Below are positions 1 to 8,325 of a stretch of DNA of 64,000 nucleotides, in pieces (the first letter of the stretch is position 1; the number at the start of each line of letters is the position of its first letter). A program made the position numbers and the translations under genes. This DNA comes from JAFGNV01 sp964612485 (GTDB taxonomy: Bacteria; Chloroflexota; Anaerolineae; 4572-78; J111), in NCBI GenBank assembly GCA_964612485.1, contig CAZTFF010000006.1:78077-142076 (forward strand), given 5' to 3'. Below the pieces are notes generated by a model. The model saw only the letters and a list, made by a program, of their open reading frames with translations. It was not told where the DNA came from and ran no database searches.

Positions 1-816
1 CCCGTTGATTACAGCCTTAAGTTACAGCGCGGCAAGCCGGCGCAAATTCAGGCCCTGATTGACGGCAGCATTCCCAGCATCGCCGAACTGGCCCGCAACC
101 ACATCAATGTTTTAACCCAGAACCACGCCCAAGCATTGATCGTGGCGGCAGCTCCCAACGGCAACCTGACCCCGGCGCCCATCAATTTTCATCTCCGCAT
201 TCGCTACAATACCGGCCTGAAAACTATTGTCAGCGTAATGCCGGGCCTGATGAGCGTGGTGCTGTCGGTGGCCGCGGTGGGCGCGGCGGCAGCTTTTGGC
301 CGGGAACGGGAGCGGGGCACGCTGGAGCAGCTCATGGTCTCGCCCACCCGCCCCTCGGAATTGATCGCGGGCAAGCTGGCGCCCATCATCTTCATTGCCT
401 ATGCCGAACTGGCCGCCATGCTCTTTATCATCACCCGCCTTTTCCACATTCCCATCCGAGGCTCGCTGGCCTTGTATGTGGGGCTGATGCCGGTCTATAT
501 GCTGGCCGAAATGGGGGTGGGGATGTTGATCTCGACCATCTCGCGCAACCAGGCGCAGGCACTGCCCTCGATTTTTCTACTGGTGACGGTCTACGGCATT
601 CTGGCCGGATTTATGACCCCGGTAGACACTATGCCCCGGGCCGCGCAGTGGGCATCGAACCTGATCCCGCTCAAGTATTTCATCAACATCACCCACGAAC
701 TCTTTGCCAAAGGCGCGGGCCTGGAAACGCTCGTTCCCCAGCTCATTCCGCTGATGGTGATGAGCGCGATCCTTTTCACGGCCAGCATTCTGTTATTACG
801 GCGGCGGCTGGTGTAG
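1..816 (+). CDS. ABC-2 type exporter permease, 5'-truncated
   Basis: The reading frame is open from base 1, so the start lies outside the window and 271 codons are visible. The product is the C-terminal part of an ABC-2 (YbhS/YbhR-like) permease: an extracytoplasmic segment, then about five membrane spans. The family motif between spans (ERERGTLEQLMVSP, near visible residues 102-115) is followed by a typical ABC-2 ending with 'NLIPLKYFI'. It would form the membrane channel of an exporter with the second permease at 1578 and the ATPases at 3119 and 4108. A promoter and the TetR gene follow, so this gene probably ends an upstream transcript. The family call is firm; the substrate is unknown. 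Confidence 0.9.
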   Translation, partial: PVDYSLKLQRGKPAQIQALIDGSIPSIAELARNHINVLTQNHAQALIVAAAPNGNLTPAPINFHLRIRYNTGLKTIVSVMPGLMSVVLSVAAVGAAAAFGRERERGTLEQLMVSPTRPSELIAGKLAPIIFIAYAELAAMLFIITRLFHIPIRGSLALYVGLMPVYMLAEMGVGMLISTISRNQAQALPSIFLLVTVYGILAGFMTPVDTMPRAAQWASNLIPLKYFINITHELFAKGAGLETLVPQLIPLMVMSAILFTASILLLRRRLV

Positions 817-846
817 AACTGAACCTTAAAAAACTCATCAACCCTC

Positions 847-875
847 TTGACAACAGCCCTGACTTGTGATAAATT
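847..875 (+). promoter_or_regulatory. Sigma70-type promoter of the TetR-exporter operon
   Basis: The sequence shows TTGACA (847-852), a 17-bp spacer and TAAATT (870-875). It lies 73 bp upstream of the TetR start codon and immediately before three TGAGT/ACTCA palindromes, an arrangement expected for an autoregulated operon. Confidence 0.65.
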
Positions 876-876
876 T

Positions 877-928
877 TGAGTAATCACTCACTTTTATAAT
901 GAGTACTCATTTTTTAATTGAGTGCTCA
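877..928. promoter_or_regulatory. Triple palindromic operator, probably for the TetR regulator
   Basis: Three related inverted repeats stand in a row: TGAGT-AATC-ACTCA (877-890), the perfect 14-mer AATGAGTACTCATT (898-911) and TGAGTGCTCA (919-928). They start just after the -10 box and end 20 bp before the TetR start codon. Dyads between promoter and gene are typical for TetR-family autoregulation. The assignment to this regulator is by position only. Confidence 0.65.
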
Positions 929-948
929 TATCAAGAAAGGGTTGTCTT

Positions 949-1581
949 ATGAACGAAAAAACCATCAGCCGCCGGGAACGACGCATCGCGGCCCGCAAAG
1001 AACAAATTTTGGAGGCCGCCGCCGAGGTGTTTCGCACTAAAGGCTACAACCGGGCCACCACCAAAGAAATTGCCGACACCGCCGACGTATCCGAAGGTAC
1101 GCTCTACAACTACTTCACCAACAAGCGTGAACTGCTCATCGGCCTGGTGCAGGATTTTACCGCCGACACCCTGGACGCCATCAACGAAATCCAGGCCGAA
1201 GGCATTGACGACTTAATGCTGCAAGTGATGACGCGCCGGCTGGCAATGATGCGGCAGAAAAAGCTCATCACCCTATTTTTGCACGAAGCCCGGATGGACC
1301 CGGAAATCCACCAATACTACGTCGAGGAGATGCTGGGCCGTTTTGTAAAGGATTTGCAAGAACGTCTGGAAATGTTGGTCGATGCCGGCATTCTGCGCCC
1401 TATCAATCCGGCCATTGCCGCCCGCACCATTGTCAGCGCCATGATGGGATTATCCATAATCTTTGACGTCGGTGACGATACGGTTCTGGAAACCATATCG
1501 GATGAAGCGTTGGCCCAAGAAGTGCTGGACTTTTTCCAACACGGTTTGTATCCCTGCCCCGGCGAAGGAGACGCAAAATGA
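949..1581 (+). CDS. TetR/AcrR family transcriptional regulator
   Basis: A 210-residue protein with a classical TetR N-terminal helix-turn-helix at about residues 15-65 (core 'TTKEIADTADVSEGTLYNYF') and a variable ligand-binding C-terminal half. The ATG at 949 was chosen over a GTG at 922 because AGAAAGG (934-940) sits at good spacing and the GTG lies inside an operator-like palindrome. The stop overlaps the next permease start by 4 bp (ATGA), so the two are translationally coupled. It probably represses this exporter operon and responds to an exported compound. The ligand cannot be read from sequence. Confidence 0.92.
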   Translation: MNEKTISRRERRIAARKEQILEAAAEVFRTKGYNRATTKEIADTADVSEGTLYNYFTNKRELLIGLVQDFTADTLDAINEIQAEGIDDLMLQVMTRRLAMMRQKKLITLFLHEARMDPEIHQYYVEEMLGRFVKDLQERLEMLVDAGILRPINPAIAARTIVSAMMGLSIIFDVGDDTVLETISDEALAQEVLDFFQHGLYPCPGEGDAK

Positions 1582-2699
1582 TCCGGCGCATCACATCGAT
1601 CATGTACAAAGAATTTCTACACATGTTCCGCGACCGGCGCTCGATCACGCTGATGTTTTTGCTGCCCATCGTCCAACTCTTCCTGCTGGCCTACGCCGCC
1701 GACCCGAACATCGACCATCTCAAAACCGCCGTGCTGGACCTGGATCACTCCGCCCGCAGCCGCCGGTTGATCGACGCCTACCAGTCTTCAAACTACTTCG
1801 ACATCACCCACCGCCCCGCCGATACCGCCGAAATAGCCGAACTTTTAGACACGGGCCAGATCCGAGCGGGCATCATCATCCCCAACGGCTTCGGCCAGGA
1901 GATCGAACGGGGCCAAAAGCCGCAGGTCAAATTCATCATCGACGGCTCCGACCCGACGGTGGCCGGCACGGCCTTTTCATCGGCCCAAACCGTGGGCCAG
2001 GCTATGTCGGTGGAATTGGTGCAGGAATTGGTGGGCGTCAATCCCGATGCTCAGCCGGGCATCGATGTCCGCCCCCGGGTGTGGTACAACCCGGATATGC
2101 GCAGCGAGAATTTTATGGTGCCGGGCGTGGTCGCCCTGATCTTGCAGTTGTTGTCGATGATGTTGACTTCGATGGCCATTGTCCGCGAGCGGGAACAGGG
2201 CACCATCGAGCAGTTGGTGGTTACACCCATCCGTTCCTACGAGCTGATTTTGGGCAAAGTATCGCCCTACGCCCTGATCGTTTTTACCAACACGGTGGGC
2301 GTGCTGCTGCTGGCCGTGATCTGGTTTCAGGTTCCGGTCAACGGCAGTTGGTCGTTGCTGCTCTCGCTGGTGGCGTTTTCGATGATCGCCACGCTGGGGC
2401 TGGGGCTACTCATCTCCACCGTGGCCCACAGCCAGCAAGAAGCGATGATGTTCACTTACTTTTTCCTGCTGCCGTCGATCTTTTTATCGGGTTACGTGTT
2501 TCCCATCGAGGCGATGCCGCAATTTCTGCAATTTCTGAGCAACCTGGTGCCGCTGCGCTACCTGTTGAACATCATCCGGGGCATTATTCTCAAAGGCATC
2601 GGGCCGGAATATTTACGGCAGGATATTTTGATCCTGGGCGCGTTCAGCATCATCATTTTGCTGATGGCCACCCGGCGATTTCAGAAGAAATTGGATTAA
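1578..2699 (+). CDS. ABC-2 type exporter permease
   Basis: A 373-residue protein of the YhhJ/YbhR type: one N-terminal membrane span ('LMFLLPIVQLFLLAYA'), a large extracytoplasmic domain (about residues 40-170), then five spans with the motif EREQGTIEQLVVTP near 201-214 and a conserved 'NLVPLRYLLNIIRGI' close to the end. It is full length for the family. It starts inside the TetR stop codon. With the truncated permease at the window start it makes the pair of membrane subunits usual in YbhFSR-like exporters. The substrate is unknown. Confidence 0.92.
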   Translation: MIRRITSIMYKEFLHMFRDRRSITLMFLLPIVQLFLLAYAADPNIDHLKTAVLDLDHSARSRRLIDAYQSSNYFDITHRPADTAEIAELLDTGQIRAGIIIPNGFGQEIERGQKPQVKFIIDGSDPTVAGTAFSSAQTVGQAMSVELVQELVGVNPDAQPGIDVRPRVWYNPDMRSENFMVPGVVALILQLLSMMLTSMAIVREREQGTIEQLVVTPIRSYELILGKVSPYALIVFTNTVGVLLLAVIWFQVPVNGSWSLLLSLVAFSMIATLGLGLLISTVAHSQQEAMMFTYFFLLPSIFLSGYVFPIEAMPQFLQFLSNLVPLRYLLNIIRGIILKGIGPEYLRQDILILGAFSIIILLMATRRFQKKLD

Positions 2700-2721
2700 G
2701 GTTTCGCCCACCCCCCCCCTA

Positions 2722-2750
2722 TTGACAGCCGGGCTGTAATATGATATATT
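2722..2750 (+). promoter_or_regulatory. Second promoter within the exporter locus
   Basis: TTGACA (2722-2727), 17-bp spacer and TATATT (2745-2750) form a near-consensus promoter. It precedes the small membrane protein and the ATPase/HlyD genes and is followed at once by a palindromic operator. Confidence 0.75.
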
Positions 2751-2758
2751 ATTACTAG

Positions 2759-2776
2759 ACTGACTGGTCGGTCAGT
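2759..2776. promoter_or_regulatory. TetR-type operator (ACTGAC...GTCAGT dyad)
   Basis: An 18-bp near-perfect dyad with outer halves ACTGAC and GTCAGT around a central GGTC. It overlaps the expected transcription start of the 2722-2750 promoter. This half-site resembles operators of many TetR-family regulators and differs from the TGAGT half-site at 877-928, so a second regulator may act here. Confidence 0.6.
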
Positions 2777-2808
2777 TATTAAAAATTCACAACTCCAGGG
2801 AGGTTATC

Positions 2809-3090
2809 ATGACAGGCTTAATTATATTCACCATAATCTGGCTCATTATGGGCCTTATCATCGGGTATTACGCTCCCGGTATTTTCAAGGGGCCACGCCC
2901 GTGGGGCATGGGTGGCGATCTGGCACTCAGTTTGATCACCACCATCGGTGTGGGCTTGATGGGCTGGTATTTTATCGAAGCCTTTATGCCCACCTTCACC
3001 GGCATCGTGCGGATTGCGGCCCATCTGCTGGAACCGCCAATCAGCGCCCTGATCGTGCTGTGGGTGGTGCGGTATTTTAAGAACAGGTAG
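2809..3090 (+). CDS. Small membrane protein, GlsB/YeaQ/YmgE-like
   Basis: A 93-residue protein with three predicted membrane spans. The segment 'GYYAPGIFKGPRPWGMGGD' (about residues 19-37), with glycines and a Lys-Gly before a Gly-Asp, resembles the transglycosylase-associated (GlsB/YeaQ/YmgE) family of small stress-related membrane proteins. A strong ribosome-binding site (CAGGGAGG) precedes the ATG. It is the first gene after the second promoter and lies 28 bp before an ATPase gene, so it is probably co-expressed with the exporter. Similarity is weak and its role is unknown. Confidence 0.6.
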   Translation: MTGLIIFTIIWLIMGLIIGYYAPGIFKGPRPWGMGGDLALSLITTIGVGLMGWYFIEAFMPTFTGIVRIAAHLLEPPISALIVLWVVRYFKNR

Positions 3091-3118
3091 GACAAACGTA
3101 GAACGAAAGTCAAAACCA

Positions 3119-4096
3119 ATGAGCAACAGCAACCATATCATCATCAAAACAGAAAATCTCAGCAAACGGTTCAAAGAGATCACCGCCGTAGACGGCCTGA
3201 ACCTGGAAATCAAACAGGGCCGCATCTTTGGCCTGGTGGGGCCGGACGGCGCGGGCAAAACCACCACCATGCGCATGCTGGCCGCCATTATGGACCCGTC
3301 CGAAGGCGACGCTACGATTACCGGCTTCAATTTACGCAAACAGGCCGAGCAGATCAAAGAACACATCGGCTATATGGCCCAACAATTTGCCCTGTACGGC
3401 GATTTAAGCGTGCTGGAAAATCTCAACTTTTTTGCCGATGTCTACGGCGTGCGCGGTAAACAGCGCAAAGAACGCATCGAAAGGCTACTGGAATTTGCCC
3501 GCCTGACCGAGTTCACCAACCGCCGCGCCGGACGACTTTCGGGCGGGATGAAAAAGAAACTGGGCCTGGCCTGCGCCCTGATCCACGAACCCGACATCCT
3601 CTACCTGGACGAACCGACCACCGGCGTTGACCCCGTTTCCCGCCGCGAGTTCTGGGATATTCTGGCCAACCTGCACGTGGAAGGCACCACTATCCTGGTC
3701 AACACCCCCTACATGGACGAGGCCGAACGCTGCTCGCGGGTGGGCCTGATGTACAAGGGACGGTTGATCGAACAAGGCACGCCCGCGCAGATCAAGGGCC
3801 TCATCCCCGGCGAGTTGATGGAATTTAAGCCCCAATCGGACAGTGTTTGGGGCGTGGGCCTGCTGCGAAAAGCAAACAAAGTGCTGTCAAAAGAGGACGG
3901 CGTGCTGGAAGTGCAAACCTACGGCGATCTGATGCACGTTTTTGTAGACAACATCGAACAACGCCGCGCCTACCTGGAATCGGCCCTAAACCGGGAAAAC
4001 ATCGAAATGACCAATTTCCGGCGCACCATGCCCCGCATGGAAGAAGCGTTTATTTCGTTGATCGGCAAGATGGAAGAGCAAAACGCTTTAGAGTAA
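3119..4096 (+). CDS. ABC exporter ATPase subunit 1, atypical H-loop
   Basis: A 325-residue CcmA/DrrA-type ATPase. Visible motifs are Walker A GPDGAGKT (41-48, Asp in place of the usual Asn), Q-loop near 88, signature LSGGM (140-144) and Walker B ILYLDE (160-165). At the switch position the usual His is Pro197 ('NTPYMDEAE'). Loss of the H-loop His suggests a catalytically weak site; the partner encoded 11 bp downstream keeps its His. The C-terminal 90 residues are the domain common to drug-exporter ATPases. The pair likely acts as a heterodimer equivalent to the fused tandem ATPase of YbhF. Confidence 0.9.
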   Translation: MSNSNHIIIKTENLSKRFKEITAVDGLNLEIKQGRIFGLVGPDGAGKTTTMRMLAAIMDPSEGDATITGFNLRKQAEQIKEHIGYMAQQFALYGDLSVLENLNFFADVYGVRGKQRKERIERLLEFARLTEFTNRRAGRLSGGMKKKLGLACALIHEPDILYLDEPTTGVDPVSRREFWDILANLHVEGTTILVNTPYMDEAERCSRVGLMYKGRLIEQGTPAQIKGLIPGELMEFKPQSDSVWGVGLLRKANKVLSKEDGVLEVQTYGDLMHVFVDNIEQRRAYLESALNRENIEMTNFRRTMPRMEEAFISLIGKMEEQNALE

Positions 4097-4107
4097 GGTA
4101 GAAATCA

Positions 4108-5079
4108 ATGGAAAAAGCACAAACCGCAACCAACCACAACGGGATCGCCATAGAAGTACTGGACCTGACCAAAAAATTTGGCGATTTTGTGGCCGTCAAT
4201 GAAGTTAATTTTGAGGTGCCGCGCGGCGAAATCTTTGGTTTTCTCGGCCCCAACGGCGCGGGCAAAACCACTACCATTCGGATGTTATTGGGGCTGCTGA
4301 CTCCCACCTCGGGCACGGCCAAAGTGATCGGCTACGATGTGGTTAAAGAAAGCGAAGCGCTGCGCAAGCGCATTGGCTATATGAGCCAGAAGTTCAGCCT
4401 GTACAACGATCTGACCGTGGAAGAAAATCTCAATTTCTACGGCGGCGTGTATGGAGTGCGGGGGCAGACCCTGAGAGAGCGCAAAAAATATATTTTGCAG
4501 ATGGCCGGCCTGGTGGGGCGAGAGCGGGAATTGACCAAAAACCTGTCCGGCGGCTGGAAACAGCGGCTGGCGCTGGGCGTGGCCATTATTCACGAGCCGG
4601 AGGTGTTGTTTTTAGACGAACCGACCGCCGGCGTTGATCCCATTTCCCGCCGCGCTTTTTGGGAATTAATCTACGAGCTGGCCGAAGAAGGCACCACCAT
4701 TTTGGTGACCACTCACTACATGGACGAGGCCGAACATTGCCAGAACCTGGTCTTTATCCAGCGGGGTCACATTGTGGCCCAAGGCTCGCCGGAAGACATC
4801 AAACTGGAAGAAATGCACGGCGACGTGGTTGAAATTGACTGCGAAGACACCAGCGAGGCCGTGCCGCTGCTGCGGAATTTGGATGTGTTTGAAGAAGTAT
4901 CGCTGTATGGCGCGTTGATCCACGTGGTAACGAATGATCCCGGCGAGCACATCCCGCTGATTGAAAAAACATTGGCCGAAAACGGCGTAGAAACAACCTC
5001 GGTAGAACGCATTGCGCCCTCGCTGGAAGATGTTTTTATCTCCAGCACCCGCCACTCCGAGGTAAAAGTAGGGCGGTAA
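4108..5079 (+). CDS. ABC exporter ATPase subunit 2
   Basis: A 323-residue ATPase with a complete set of motifs: Walker A GPNGAGKT (47-54), signature LSGGW (146-150), Walker B VLFLDE (166-171) and switch His203 ('TTHYMDEAEH'). It has the same overall layout as the preceding ATPase, from which it is 11 bp away. Established family knowledge: two such domains dimerise to drive two ABC-2 permease subunits. Since subunit 1 lacks the switch His, this subunit probably supplies the main hydrolytic site. The substrate is unknown. Confidence 0.93.
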   Translation: MEKAQTATNHNGIAIEVLDLTKKFGDFVAVNEVNFEVPRGEIFGFLGPNGAGKTTTIRMLLGLLTPTSGTAKVIGYDVVKESEALRKRIGYMSQKFSLYNDLTVEENLNFYGGVYGVRGQTLRERKKYILQMAGLVGRERELTKNLSGGWKQRLALGVAIIHEPEVLFLDEPTAGVDPISRRAFWELIYELAEEGTTILVTTHYMDEAEHCQNLVFIQRGHIVAQGSPEDIKLEEMHGDVVEIDCEDTSEAVPLLRNLDVFEEVSLYGALIHVVTNDPGEHIPLIEKTLAENGVETTSVERIAPSLEDVFISSTRHSEVKVGR

Positions 5080-5154
5080 TCAAGAATTGGATAGTATTGT
5101 TGCAGCTGCAAGTCAAAAAATAAGGATTTTGCGGCTGAAATTTGGAGGTTTAGT

Positions 5155-6555
5155 ATGAAACAGAGAATTGTACCGATCATCATTGTTTTGATCATCATCG
5201 GCGCGCTGGCCGGCGGGTACTGGTACTTCACCGAAAACCCGAAAGAGTTCACCCGGCTCCAGGTGGATCTGGGTCTCATCACCCAGGAAGAAGCCACCGG
5301 CGTGGAAAGCGCGTCCGGATTTATCGAAGCGGAAGAGATCAACGCTGCCTCGGAATTGGGCGGGCGCATCACTAAAATCATGGTCGAAGAAGGGGATTTT
5401 GTCAGCGCGGGCGATGTTCTGGTTGAACTGGATACCGACCTGCTGGCAGCGCAAATGGCGCAGGCCGAAGCCGGCATCGACACCGCCAACGCCCAACTGG
5501 ACAAAATCAATGCGGGCGTGCGGGAGGAAGAAATTGCCAGGGCCAAAGCCGCCGTGGTTGTGGCCGAAGCAAAAGCCGAAGCCGCCAAAGTGGAATGGGA
5601 CAACGCCATCCTGTTGCGCGATAACCCGCAGGAACTGGATATGAAAATCGATATGGCCCAAAACGCGCTGGAACTGGCCAATTTACAGATCGAACTGCTC
5701 ATTCCGCTCAAAGACGCGGCGGAGGCAATGCACGCCCTGGGCCAGCAAAATTGGGAACGCGCTTACGAAGGCATCGACTGGTCGGTGACGCTGCCCAATG
5801 GAATGGTCAAGAGCGGTCACAAAGATTTTAAGGAAGGATTCAAACAAGAGGCGGGCGTGGCCTGGAATATGATGGGGGCCGACCGCTGGGAAGCCTGGGT
5901 TGACTTAAACAGCGCCGTGGTGCAGCGAGACGACGCGCAGGCCACCCTGAACGACCTGATCCGCCTGCGCAACGATCCGCAGGAAGCGCAGGTGAAAGTG
6001 GAACAAGCGGAAGCCGCTCATAACGCCGCGCTGGCTGAAGTGGACGTGGCCCAGGCTCAGGTTGGAAAACTCAAGGCCGGCGCGCGCGCCGAACAGGTGG
6101 CCATTGCCGAGGCCCAGGTGCAGCAAGCCAAAGCATCGGTGGCTTCATTGGCGGTGCAGTACGATAAACACACGCTGGCTGCCCCGGCGGACGGCTGGGT
6201 GGTTAAACGGGTGGCCCACGAAGGCGAAATGGCCACGCCCGGCATGAGCCTGCTGACGCTGGCCGATCTATCCAACGTAACGCTGACGGTGTACGTGCCG
6301 GAGCCGGACATTGGCAAACTCTCCCTGGGGCAGGAAGTGGATGTCTTTGTTGACTCCTTTCCCGGCGAAGCGTTTACCGGCCACATCACGTTCATTAATG
6401 ACGAGGCGGAGTTCACGCCCAAAAATGTGCAAACCAAAGAAGAGCGGGTGAACACGGTCTTTGCCGTCAAAATTAAATTAGACAACCTGGACCAAAAACT
6501 CAAACCCGGCATGCCGGCGGACGCTATTTTATCACAAGGCCAGCCGGAGCTATAA
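5155..6555 (+). CDS. HlyD-family membrane fusion protein with insertion
   Basis: A 466-residue adaptor. It has an N-terminal membrane anchor (residues 5-24), a split biotinyl-lipoyl domain (first half about 52-95 with 'GGRITKIMVEEGDFVSAGD', second half about 338-375), long Ala/Glu/Gln-rich coiled-coil hairpins and a C-terminal beta-barrel ending 'LKPGMPADA'. Between the two coiled-coil arms lies an extra segment of about 55 residues (roughly 190-245, with several Trp residues) that the paralogue at 6618 lacks. Such proteins link ABC-2 pumps to the cell exterior or outer envelope. The ATG follows GGAGG. Confidence 0.9.
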   Translation: MKQRIVPIIIVLIIIGALAGGYWYFTENPKEFTRLQVDLGLITQEEATGVESASGFIEAEEINAASELGGRITKIMVEEGDFVSAGDVLVELDTDLLAAQMAQAEAGIDTANAQLDKINAGVREEEIARAKAAVVVAEAKAEAAKVEWDNAILLRDNPQELDMKIDMAQNALELANLQIELLIPLKDAAEAMHALGQQNWERAYEGIDWSVTLPNGMVKSGHKDFKEGFKQEAGVAWNMMGADRWEAWVDLNSAVVQRDDAQATLNDLIRLRNDPQEAQVKVEQAEAAHNAALAEVDVAQAQVGKLKAGARAEQVAIAEAQVQQAKASVASLAVQYDKHTLAAPADGWVVKRVAHEGEMATPGMSLLTLADLSNVTLTVYVPEPDIGKLSLGQEVDVFVDSFPGEAFTGHITFINDEAEFTPKNVQTKEERVNTVFAVKIKLDNLDQKLKPGMPADAILSQGQPEL

Positions 6556-6617
6556 CGTAAAACATTTCAACGCTCACACGTTTGAATATTTGAATGTTGA
6601 AAATACGAGGTGAAACT

Positions 6618-7886
6618 ATGAAACGCATCATTCCTATTATTGTCATTCTCGCTATCATTGGGGGCGGCTACTGGTGGTACACGCAGCAAAACAACCCGGT
6701 TGTGGCCCTGGAAACAGAAGGCCCCACCCCCCTGGTGGGTTCCGGCAGCATCGAAGCCGAAACCGTAGCCATCACCGCCGAACTGGGTGGCCGGATCATC
6801 GAACTGCTGGCCGACGAAGGCGACGAAGTAAACGCCGGCCAAATTCTGGTGGAGCTGGACAAATCCGACCTGCTGGCCCGGCAGCTTGAGTTGGAAGCGG
6901 CCCTGGCCACTGCCAAAGCCAACCTGGAATCGGTGAGCGCGCCGCCCCGGCCCGAAGATATTGCCATTGCCCAGGCGCAACTTGAGCAGGCCAAAGTGAA
7001 CCGAGACGGGCTGAAAGTGGTTTGGGAGGCGGTTAACGAACTGGTGAACGATCCCAAACAATTAGAAGCTCAAATCAGCCGGGGGCAGGCCCGCGTAACA
7101 GACGCCGAGAAGAATCTGGAAATGGCGCTGGTCAACCAAAAACGGGCCGACATCCAGGCCGAGGCGGCCAGCCGCAACCAGAGCGATCACGCCGGATTGG
7201 TTCAAGCTGAGGTGGCTCAAAAACAACTGGAAGCCGCCCGAATTGGGGTTGATATGGCTGAAGTGCGGCTGGAAGGGGCCAAAAAAGAGGTGGAGCATTT
7301 GATCCGCATGCGCGATGAGCCAATCTTTTTGAAGACCCAAGCCAACAGCACCGAAGCCGCCTACCGGCAAAGCGAAGCCGCTGTACTGATGGCCGAAGCA
7401 AACCTGACGGCAGCCCAGGCTGACCCCACCGCCACAGATATTCAGGTAGCCCAGGCGCAGGTCCGTGAAGCTAAATCGGCCTTGAATCTGGTGGCGGTGC
7501 AGTTAGACAAACAAACGCTCACCGCGCCGCGCGATGGGCTGATCAGCCAAAAAATGGTCAACTCCGGCGAGTTGGCCGCGCCCGGCGCCATTTTGATGGA
7601 GTTAAGCGACATTGATAGGGTTGACCTGACCGTGTTTATCCCGGAAAACCGCATTGGCGAGGTAAAGATTGGGCAAAAGGCAAAGGTGTATGTTGATGCC
7701 TATCCCGGCGAAACGTTTGAAGGCAAGGTCACGTTCATTGCTCACGAAGCGGAATTTACGCCGCGCAACGTGCAGACGCAGGAAGAACGTGTCAACCTGG
7801 TTTTTGCCGTCAAGATCACGCTGGATAACCCGGATCACCGCCTCAAACCCGGCATGCCCGCCGACGCTGAAATTGTGGCGGAATAG
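6618..7886 (+). CDS. HlyD-family membrane fusion protein (second copy)
   Basis: A 422-residue paralogue of the previous protein: N-terminal anchor ('IIPIIVILAIIGGGYWW'), lipoyl halves around 55-90 and 300-335, coiled coil between, and the same ending 'LKPGMPADA'. The start at 6618 is preferred over an ATG at 6594 because GAGGTG (6607-6612) is well placed and the extra eight residues would precede the basic signal-anchor start. It follows the first HlyD gene by 62 bp. Two adaptors with two ATPases and two permeases suggest either a hetero-oligomeric pump or two alternative assemblies. Confidence 0.9.
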   Translation: MKRIIPIIVILAIIGGGYWWYTQQNNPVVALETEGPTPLVGSGSIEAETVAITAELGGRIIELLADEGDEVNAGQILVELDKSDLLARQLELEAALATAKANLESVSAPPRPEDIAIAQAQLEQAKVNRDGLKVVWEAVNELVNDPKQLEAQISRGQARVTDAEKNLEMALVNQKRADIQAEAASRNQSDHAGLVQAEVAQKQLEAARIGVDMAEVRLEGAKKEVEHLIRMRDEPIFLKTQANSTEAAYRQSEAAVLMAEANLTAAQADPTATDIQVAQAQVREAKSALNLVAVQLDKQTLTAPRDGLISQKMVNSGELAAPGAILMELSDIDRVDLTVFIPENRIGEVKIGQKAKVYVDAYPGETFEGKVTFIAHEAEFTPRNVQTQEERVNLVFAVKITLDNPDHRLKPGMPADAEIVAE

Positions 7887-7925
7887 ATCACCCACTTGAT
7901 TCCCAAGCTGGAATTAGCAAATGTA

Positions 7926-7953
7926 AAACGCCGACCTCAACCGGTCGGCGTTT
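7926..7953. terminator. Hairpin at the end of the exporter operon
   Basis: A perfect 11-bp stem (7926-7936 with 7943-7953) and a 6-nt loop lie 39 bp after the HlyD stop and 25 bp before the end of the convergent gene. The stem is flanked by A and T runs, so it could act as a short terminator in both directions, though the T-tract is only three bases long. Confidence 0.6.
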
Positions 7954-7978
7954 GCTTGTAACTGTGATTTACAACCGG

Positions 7979-8299
7979 CTACTTGTTGGCCGGCATAAAA
8001 AATTGAAATGTGTTTTTGGCTCTAACAATGCGTTCTTCGTAATTACGGACCAGTTTGAGCAACTTTTCTTTGGCCTCGAACCATTCATCCATGTGAATGA
8101 TCTCTTGCAAATGCGCCTCATCTTCGGCGCGAAAGGCAAAAAGACGCATCGGATAAGTGCCATAGGCGGTGTGCCAGCCTTCAACCATCATCAAGCCCAT
8201 ATTTTGCAGCGCGGGCAGAAATTCCCCCAGCATATAACGGTAATATTCCGCTTCTCGCTCCGGTTTGATATCGTACACCATCAACAACTTAACCGTCAT
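7979..8299 (-). CDS. Small NIPSNAP-like (dimeric alpha/beta barrel) protein
   Basis: A 106-residue soluble protein rich in Glu, Met and aromatic residues. The pattern (strand 'VKLLMVYDIKPE', helix, 'MMVEGWHTAYGTYPMRLFAFRAED', long helix) fits a ferredoxin-like dimeric alpha/beta-barrel domain as in NIPSNAP or EthD-type proteins. An AAGGG ribosome-binding site precedes the ATG. It is 26 bp upstream of no other gene on its strand except the DUF350 gene behind it, with which it may share a transcript. I cannot give an enzymatic role. Confidence 0.55.
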   Translation of the reverse strand: MTVKLLMVYDIKPEREAEYYRYMLGEFLPALQNMGLMMVEGWHTAYGTYPMRLFAFRAEDEAHLQEIIHMDEWFEAKEKLLKLVRNYEERIVRAKNTFQFFMPANK

Positions 8300-8325
8300 A
8301 CCGAACCCTTTTCAAATTTCGGAAT

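Noticed and set aside
4767..5711. 314-codon minus-strand frame across the ATPase/HlyD junction
   Set aside because: Serine/alanine-rich antisense of coiled-coil coding DNA, overlapping two certain genes.
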